Assembly: GCA_016705685.1 (NCBI GenBank)
Contig: JADJLB010000012.1
Span: forward strand, 62,001 to 126,000
Direction: 5' to 3'
Source: Propionivibrio sp.
GTDB taxonomy: Bacteria > Pseudomonadota > Gammaproteobacteria > Burkholderiales > Rhodocyclaceae
Length of the DNA: 64,000 nt
Shown: in pieces, positions 58,950 to 64,000 of the stretch
How positions within the stretch are numbered: position 1 is the stretch's first letter
Layout of the letters: every line of letters begins with the position of its first letter
Position numbers and translations under genes: made by a program
Notes under the pieces: generated by a model
The model's database searches: none
The model's input: the letters and a program-made list of their open reading frames with translations, nothing else
Told to the model about the DNA's origin: nothing

Positions 58950-60590
58950 TCAACAGCGGAAGCGGCTGACCAGTTGGGTCAATTCACTCGAAATCTTTTC
59001 CATATCGCCCGCGGTAGCCGCCGTCGATTGCATGGCGGCCGTCGTTTCCGCAACCATGGCGGTAATCTCCTCAACCTTTTGCGCAATATTGTTGCTGGCA
59101 ATGCTTTGTTCCTTGGTCGAGTCGGCAACCTCGCGAATTCGATCCAGCGTCGATTGCGCACCATCCTTGATCTGGCGCAACGATTCGGCCGCACCTTCAG
59201 CCGCCTGTACCCCTGCGGCAACCTGTGGCAATGCCGCATCCATTACACCAACCACCTGCACCGTATCCGCCTGAATGCCGGCGATCATCTGTTCGATTTC
59301 GATCGTTGCGGCCGACGTCCGCTCGGCCAGCTTGCGCACTTCATCGGCGACGACGGCGAATCCGCGGCCTTGTTCACCAGCGCGGGCGGCTTCGATGGCG
59401 GCGTTCAGCGCCAGCAGGTTGGTCTGCCCGGCGATATCCTTGATCACGCCGGCGATCGATGAAATCTGGTTGGCACGCTCCTCGAGCTTGCGAATACGAC
59501 CGGAGGCGTCGCTGACCCGCGAAGCAATTTCCTTGATTTCACCCCGGGCCGTTTCGACCCTGCCGAACCCGTCTTCGGACAAACTCACCGATGCCAGAGA
59601 ATTCTCCTGGGTATCGTTCGCGTTATCGGAAATATGGTTGATGCTGACCGTCATTTCCTCGATCGCCGCGGCCATCGCCTGCGTTGCATCGGATTGCTTC
59701 TCCGAAGCCAAAGCGACCTCCCGGGATGCGCTGCTGATGCGCTCCGTATCCTTGGTCAACCTGGACGAGCTCTGGCTGATTTCGGAGACCATATTGCGAA
59801 TCGATCCGACCATTTCACCCATGGAATCCAACATGCTTCCTTTCGGCGCTGCCGGCATGGTACCGGTCAGATCGCCAGCGGCCACTCGCGACATGAATTC
59901 AATGGCAACGGTCGGTTCGCCGCCTACCTGTCGCAATATCCCTCGTGCAATAGCGAATCCCAGCCCGGCGATCAGAACGATCAGAACACCGGCTACGCCG
60001 AGATCGAAGAGCAGGCGCTTCTGAAATTCGTCGTTGATGTCGTCGATGTAGACCCCTGTGCCGATCACCCACGACCACGGCTCGAAAAGCTTGACGTACC
60101 CAAGTTTATCCACCGGAATTTTGTCGCCCGGGCGCGCCGTCAATGTCGTCAGAAATGCGCCATTCGGGCTCTGTTTGACTGCTGCAAGAATGTCTTTCCA
60201 GGTGTAGTTACCCCGGGTGTCCTTGATCTTCTCAAGCATGTTCTGCCCGATGCGTTCCTTGACCACATGATAGACGCCGACGCCTTCCGTCGTGAAGGAA
60301 TAGACGTATTCCGACTTGCCGTCCTGGCCGCCGTAGCGCACCCTGCCGATGGCCTCTGCGGCCGACTTCTGCGCCTGTTCGCGGGTCATCTGACCAGCCA
60401 CTTCCTGCGCCTGATAGGCCGCCAGGGTCGAGTAAACCCCTTCGAGCACCGACTGGATGACTTCCTTGCGGCCGTTGAGCATGTCCCGTCGCGTCTCGAC
60501 CGCAGAAAAGACCACCAGGCTGACCAAGCCAAGCAGCGCAGCAATGACCAACAGGGCAATTCTTGTTTTCAGTTTCATGCGATCGATCAT
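58950..60590 (-). CDS. methyl-accepting chemotaxis protein with single Cache sensor
   Basis: 546 residues. A membrane helix (about 9-30) leads to a periplasmic sCache domain (about 35-185: [36 protein letters not shown]). A second helix (about 190-212), HAMP and a long signalling coil follow. The hairpin tip is the conserved [20 protein letters not shown] with [20 protein letters not shown]. Such receptors detect small carboxylates in several species. AGGAG lies seven bases before the ATG at 60590. No CheR/CheB pentapeptide tether ends the protein. Confidence 0.93.
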   Translation of the reverse strand: MIDRMKLKTRIALLVIAALLGLVSLVVFSAVETRRDMLNGRKEVIQSVLEGVYSTLAAYQAQEVAGQMTREQAQKSAAEAIGRVRYGGQDGKSEYVYSFTTEGVGVYHVVKERIGQNMLEKIKDTRGNYTWKDILAAVKQSPNGAFLTTLTARPGDKIPVDKLGYVKLFEPWSWVIGTGVYIDDINDEFQKRLLFDLGVAGVLIVLIAGLGFAIARGILRQVGGEPTVAIEFMSRVAAGDLTGTMPAAPKGSMLDSMGEMVGSIRNMVSEISQSSSRLTKDTERISSASREVALASEKQSDATQAMAAAIEEMTVSINHISDNANDTQENSLASVSLSEDGFGRVETARGEIKEIASRVSDASGRIRKLEERANQISSIAGVIKDIAGQTNLLALNAAIEAARAGEQGRGFAVVADEVRKLAERTSAATIEIEQMIAGIQADTVQVVGVMDAALPQVAAGVQAAEGAAESLRQIKDGAQSTLDRIREVADSTKEQSIASNNIAQKVEEITAMVAETTAAMQSTAATAGDMEKISSELTQLVSRFRC

Positions 60591-60634
60591 GGCGCGTCTC
60601 CTGTATCCCGAAATTCTCTACTTGCTGAAGCGGA

Positions 60635-61195
60635 TCAAGCCGCCATCAGCGCACGTACACACGATGACGGGCGAACGATCCCGACCCGATGTTGCTCGAC
60701 GGCGATCCGGCATAAATCGAGGCCGGCGTTGTCGATCTCCGTGACACCGGAGAGGTCCATCTCATCGACGCCCATCCGGGTCAGGCTGTGCATGAAGTCG
60801 CTGCGCAAACTGGCGTTCAGGCCCCCGGCAATCCGCATTACCTTGCGTCCCTGCAGTTCATTTATACTCAGCACGGAAGCTTTGCCTGAAGCCAGCGCAT
60901 GATCGATCGCGTCCTGAATGAGCACTTCGCTGATCGGCCCGGCCTGAAAACGAACCCCGTAGCGATCACCGATCTTGCTCACGACGACGGCCGACATATC
61001 GATGAGAGGCGAATCAAAGACGGTAAACTCGCAACCGAACGCTTCGCCCACCTTGAGAGGCATTTCCGTTCGCAGCAACAGCCCGCCGAGTGAAATATTT
61101 TCCAATGCGCCGGTTCCAGCCAGCCCGAATTGTCCGATACGCACAGGGGGCAGAACGTTAAAGCGAATGCGCTGGTGTTTACGTTGTTCCGTCAT
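60635..61195 (-). CDS. PilZ-domain protein with STAS-like C-terminus
   Basis: 186 residues from the ATG at 61195 (GGAG five bases upstream). Residues about 3-95 are a PilZ domain with both c-di-GMP motifs: RKHQR and the NISLGG box, so it should bind c-di-GMP. Residues about 100-186 look like a STAS/anti-sigma-antagonist fold (GRKVMRIAGGLNASL, then VDEMDLSGVTEIDNAGLDL). It lies 44 bp before the chemoreceptor gene, and a GGDEF-EAL gene follows within 2 kb, suggesting a link between c-di-GMP and motility. The combination is unusual; the second fold is my inference. Confidence 0.75.
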   Translation of the reverse strand: MTEQRKHQRIRFNVLPPVRIGQFGLAGTGALENISLGGLLLRTEMPLKVGEAFGCEFTVFDSPLIDMSAVVVSKIGDRYGVRFQAGPISEVLIQDAIDHALASGKASVLSINELQGRKVMRIAGGLNASLRSDFMHSLTRMGVDEMDLSGVTEIDNAGLDLCRIAVEQHRVGIVRPSSCVRALMAA

Positions 61196-61241
61196 AACGC
61201 TCCTGACCCATATTTCATTCATTATTTTTCGCACATATTAC

Positions 61242-62684
61242 ATGCAACACCATGCCATGGCACAACTATCCCCTACCTCCCGCCGCGCTCGCCTGAGGTT
61301 TATTCTGACCACCTTGCTGTTCTTGCTGGCGCCACCCCTGGGTGCCCAGAGCGCCGAGTTGCCGCCTGCCGTCACGCGAGCGTTGCAGGACGCCGGGATT
61401 CCGCTACGCAGCACGGCCATTGTCGTACAAGGCGTCGATGCCGAGCCGGCCTTGATCCGCCACAACGCCATGCAGGCGATGAATCCGGCTTCGACGATGA
61501 AGCTGGTGACGACTTACGCCGCGCTGGAACTCCTCGGACCGGCTTACACCTGGAAAACGGAGGCGCTGACGGATACGCCACCCCACAACGGCCAGCCCAT
61601 CGGCCATCTCTACCTGCGTGGCAGCGGCGACCCGCGGCTCGCACTGGAACAATTCTGGCTACTCTTACGCCAGTTGCGCGCACGGGGCGTCACCGACATT
61701 GCCGGCGACTTGATTCTGGACCGTAGCGCGTTTGCCCTGCCGGCGTATAACCCAGCCGAATTCGACAACGAGCCGCTGCGTCCCTACAACGCTGGGCCGG
61801 ATGCCTTGCTGGTCAATCTGAAGAGCCTGCGCTTGACCCTGCGCCCGGACAGCGCCAAACATGCTGTTGGCGTAATCGTCGAAACACCGAGTGACGACCT
61901 GCGCATCGACAACCGCTTGCTGCTATCGGCAGACGCCTGTGGCGACTGGCGCGAACAGATCAAAACCAGGGTCAATGTAGAAAGCATAGAACTCACCGGT
62001 AATTTTTCGGCAAGCTGCGGCGACAAGGCGCTGAACCTCTCGCCATGGTCCGCCGATGTGCAGGTCGAACGGCTGTTTCGCGCGCTTTGGCGCGAGCTGG
62101 GCGGCACCCTACGCGGCAAGGTTCGCGAAGGCGTGACGCCAGCCAACGCACAGGTACTGGCCGTACAGGAATCACCCGCGCTCGGCGAAGTGGTCCGTGA
62201 GATCAACAAGTTCAGCAATAACGTCATGGCCCGCCAGGTGTTTTTGACCCTTGACGGAGACCGTCCGGCCACGGCAGAAGGCGCGCGCCGACGCCTCAAG
62301 GGGTGGTTGGCCGACAAGCGATTGAAACTGCCCGAACTGGTTATCGACAATGGCTCGGGACTGTCGCGCAGCGAGCGCATCTCGGCCGACGGCCTGAGCC
62401 AGTTACTTCTTTCGGCCTGGAAAAGCCCGGTGATGCCGGAGTTGATGTCCTCGTTGCCGCTTGCCGGTATCGACGGCACCTTGAAGAAACGTCTCGGCAA
62501 CAGTGCCGCCGCTGGACGCGCGCACTTGAAAACCGGTTACCTGGACGGTGTTCGGGCCATTGCCGGCTACGTGCTAGACAGCAATGATCAGCGTTGGGTC
62601 GTCGTTTTCCTGATCAACGACCCGAAATCAAGGAACGGCAAGCCGGCCATGGATGCGCTGCTGCGCTGGGTGGCGGAACGCTGA
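61242..62684 (+). CDS. dacB: D-alanyl-D-alanine carboxypeptidase/endopeptidase (PBP4)
   Basis: Trims or cleaves peptidoglycan cross-links in the periplasm. About 480 residues. A signal peptide (about 12-38, FILTTLLFLLAPPLGAQSA) precedes the S13 peptidase domain. The catalytic triad motifs are SxxK in PASTMK (about 86), SxN in KFSNNVMAR (about 325) and KTG in LKTGYLDG (about 430). Start at 61242; an in-frame ATG at 61257 is equally possible and no ribosome binding site is clear. Divergent from the PilZ gene, with only 46 bp between start codons. Confidence 0.92.
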   Translation: MQHHAMAQLSPTSRRARLRFILTTLLFLLAPPLGAQSAELPPAVTRALQDAGIPLRSTAIVVQGVDAEPALIRHNAMQAMNPASTMKLVTTYAALELLGPAYTWKTEALTDTPPHNGQPIGHLYLRGSGDPRLALEQFWLLLRQLRARGVTDIAGDLILDRSAFALPAYNPAEFDNEPLRPYNAGPDALLVNLKSLRLTLRPDSAKHAVGVIVETPSDDLRIDNRLLLSADACGDWREQIKTRVNVESIELTGNFSASCGDKALNLSPWSADVQVERLFRALWRELGGTLRGKVREGVTPANAQVLAVQESPALGEVVREINKFSNNVMARQVFLTLDGDRPATAEGARRRLKGWLADKRLKLPELVIDNGSGLSRSERISADGLSQLLLSAWKSPVMPELMSSLPLAGIDGTLKKRLGNSAAAGRAHLKTGYLDGVRAIAGYVLDSNDQRWVVVFLINDPKSRNGKPAMDALLRWVAER

Positions 62685-62688
62685 ACGA

Positions 62689-64000
62689 TCACCGCGGTCG
62701 ATAGTCGCGCACGAACGCTTCCAGCTGTTCGGCCGACATGGGTTTGGCATAAAAATAACCCTGCACCTCATGGCATCCCTTGTCACGCAGGAAAGCGACC
62801 TGCTCCGCCGTCTCCACACCCTCGGCAATGGTATGCAAGCCGAGACTTCGGGACAATCCGATGATGGCATCGACGATCGCTTCGTCTTCCGGATCGCTGG
62901 AAATGTCCTGCACAAAGGACTGATCGATTTTAAGCTTGTTGACCTTGAAGCGTTTGAGATAACTCAGCGAGGAATATCCGGTGCCAAAGTCGTCGATCGA
63001 CATGCGGACGCCGCGCGCATGCAGATCGTTCATCACCTTGATCGCCGCGAGGGGATCGTCCATCGCCACGCCTTCGGTCAACTCCAGCTCCAGGCAGTGT
63101 GGCGGCAAATCGTATTCATTGAGAATCTGCGATATCAGCTCGGGAAGGCGACTCTGGCGGAACTGGACCGCCGAAAGATTGACCGCCATCACCATCGGCG
63201 CCAGACCGGCATGGGCCCACGCTTTCATCTGGCGAACCGCCGTCCGCAATACCCACTCGCCGATGGGCAGGATCAGGCCGCTATCTTCGGCCACAGGGAT
63301 AAAATCACTCGGGGAAACCGTACCGAGACCGGGGTGCTGCCAGCGCAGCAGTGCTTCAACACCGATGATATGGTCATTTTCCAGAGAAATCAGCGGCTGG
63401 TAATGGAGCTGGAACTGGTCGCGCTCCAAGGCGTGGCGCAAGGCGTTTTCAAGTTGCAGCGTGCGATCCGAGCGTTCCTGCATTTCCCGGGTAAAAAAGC
63501 GGAAAGTTTGACGTCCGCCTTGCTTGGCCCGGTACATGGCGGCGTCGGCACACATCGACAACGTTTCATAGGTATCCCCGTCGGCGGGGTACATGGCAAT
63601 GCCCAACGATGGTGTGATGGTCAATACATGCTGTTCGATTTGATAGGGGCGTGACAGTGCATTCAGGATTTTTTCCGCGACATGGGTGGCGCCATCCGCA
63701 CCGGTTCCCGGCAAGACAAGAATGAATTCGTCGCCACCCAGGCGCGAAACCGTATCCTCGTCACGCAAGGCCGCCTGCAAGCGCCCGGCCACCTGAATCA
63801 GCAGTTCATCGCCGATCCGGTGCCCGAGCGAATCATTGACATTCTTGAAGCGATCTAGATCGAGAAAAACCAGCGCCAGCGTTTCTCTATCACGTTCCGC
63901 CATGCTCAGCGCCTGACTGACACGGCCGGCCAACAAGCTGCGGTTCGGCAGACCAGTAAGCGCATCGAAATGGGCCAGGCGATGAATGTGCGCCTCATTT
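62689..64000 (-). CDS. GGDEF-EAL protein, 5' end beyond window
   Basis: Enters from the right edge; at least 437 residues are visible. The GGDEF domain begins with the edge motif FDALTGLPNR and has the intact active site RLGGDEF. The EAL domain (about 185-430 of the visible part) has GVEALLRW, ELTEGVAMDD, DDFGTGYSSLSYL, KIDQSFV and QGYFYAKPM; all main metal residues appear present, though the ELTES block reads ELTEG. The protein may both make and break c-di-GMP. Sensor domains would lie beyond the window. Its stop is four bases from that of dacB, on the opposite strand. Confidence 0.92.
   Translation of the reverse strand, partial: NEAHIHRLAHFDALTGLPNRSLLAGRVSQALSMAERDRETLALVFLDLDRFKNVNDSLGHRIGDELLIQVAGRLQAALRDEDTVSRLGGDEFILVLPGTGADGATHVAEKILNALSRPYQIEQHVLTITPSLGIAMYPADGDTYETLSMCADAAMYRAKQGGRQTFRFFTREMQERSDRTLQLENALRHALERDQFQLHYQPLISLENDHIIGVEALLRWQHPGLGTVSPSDFIPVAEDSGLILPIGEWVLRTAVRQMKAWAHAGLAPMVMAVNLSAVQFRQSRLPELISQILNEYDLPPHCLELELTEGVAMDDPLAAIKVMNDLHARGVRMSIDDFGTGYSSLSYLKRFKVNKLKIDQSFVQDISSDPEDEAIVDAIIGLSRSLGLHTIAEGVETAEQVAFLRDKGCHEVQGYFYAKPMSAEQLEAFVRDYRPR

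Noticed and set aside
59634-60902. Open frame of 422 codons opposite the chemoreceptor and PilZ genes
   Set aside because: Crosses two real genes in antisense and shows no protein-like features.
62653-63654. Open frame of 333 codons opposite the GGDEF-EAL gene
   Set aside because: Antisense to intact GGDEF and EAL motifs; no start signals.

Overview
The window looks like part of a Rhodocyclales-type betaproteobacterial chromosome (Accumulibacter/Propionivibrio-like). This is inferred from gene content and protein character, not from a search. Supporting points are a full glycogen locus, a two-domain PPK2 polyphosphate:AMP phosphotransferase, PhoU, ActP/YjcH acetate uptake, an acetate-type symporter-kinase, a PhaJ-like hydratase and most of an ethylmalonyl-CoA (EMC) pathway. 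Together they suggest a cell that cycles acetate, PHA, glycogen and polyphosphate.

Layout. 0-6 kb (minus): CBS protein (cut by the left edge), a kinase-dead sensor fused to a DnaQ-type exonuclease, a lone receiver, a Na+/solute symporter-histidine kinase and a small membrane protein. 6-17 kb: DUF2934 protein, dgkA, rpiA, phoU, then the minus run rsmE-pap-argA-yggX, a thioredoxin-like gene, fbp and a SulP-STAS-cNMP transporter. 17.6-32.7 kb: glycogen locus in two converging arms, glgP-glgB-glgX-malQ-DUF2934 (plus) and pgi-pgm-glgC-glgA (minus). 33.2-36.7 kb: etfBA and ETF-quinone oxidoreductase. 36.9-47.8 kb: quinone reductase, crotonyl-CoA carboxylase/reductase carrying a C-terminal CBS pair, meaB, ethylmalonyl-CoA mutase, methylsuccinyl-CoA dehydrogenase, a malyl-CoA-lyase-like aldolase, an enoyl-CoA hydratase and a MaoC/PhaJ hydratase. 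48-51.8 kb: an accessory patch beside tRNA-Phe with an integrase scar, a Fic protein, a zinc-ribbon protein and an HTH protein of unknown function. 51.8-64 kb: TctDE-like two-component pair, groESL with CIRCE, yjcH-actP, a Cache chemoreceptor, a PilZ protein, dacB and a GGDEF-EAL protein (cut by the right edge).

The EMC genes are broken as written by single-base gains and losses, nearly all in homopolymer runs. Correcting them restores full-length family proteins, so sequencing or assembly error is the likeliest cause, but the errors lie only between 33.6 and 47.1 kb. The most unusual items are the CCR-CBS fusion, the kinase-dead sensor/exonuclease, the histone-H1-like DUF2934 protein in the glycogen locus, and the accessory patch with iteron-like and palindromic operators.
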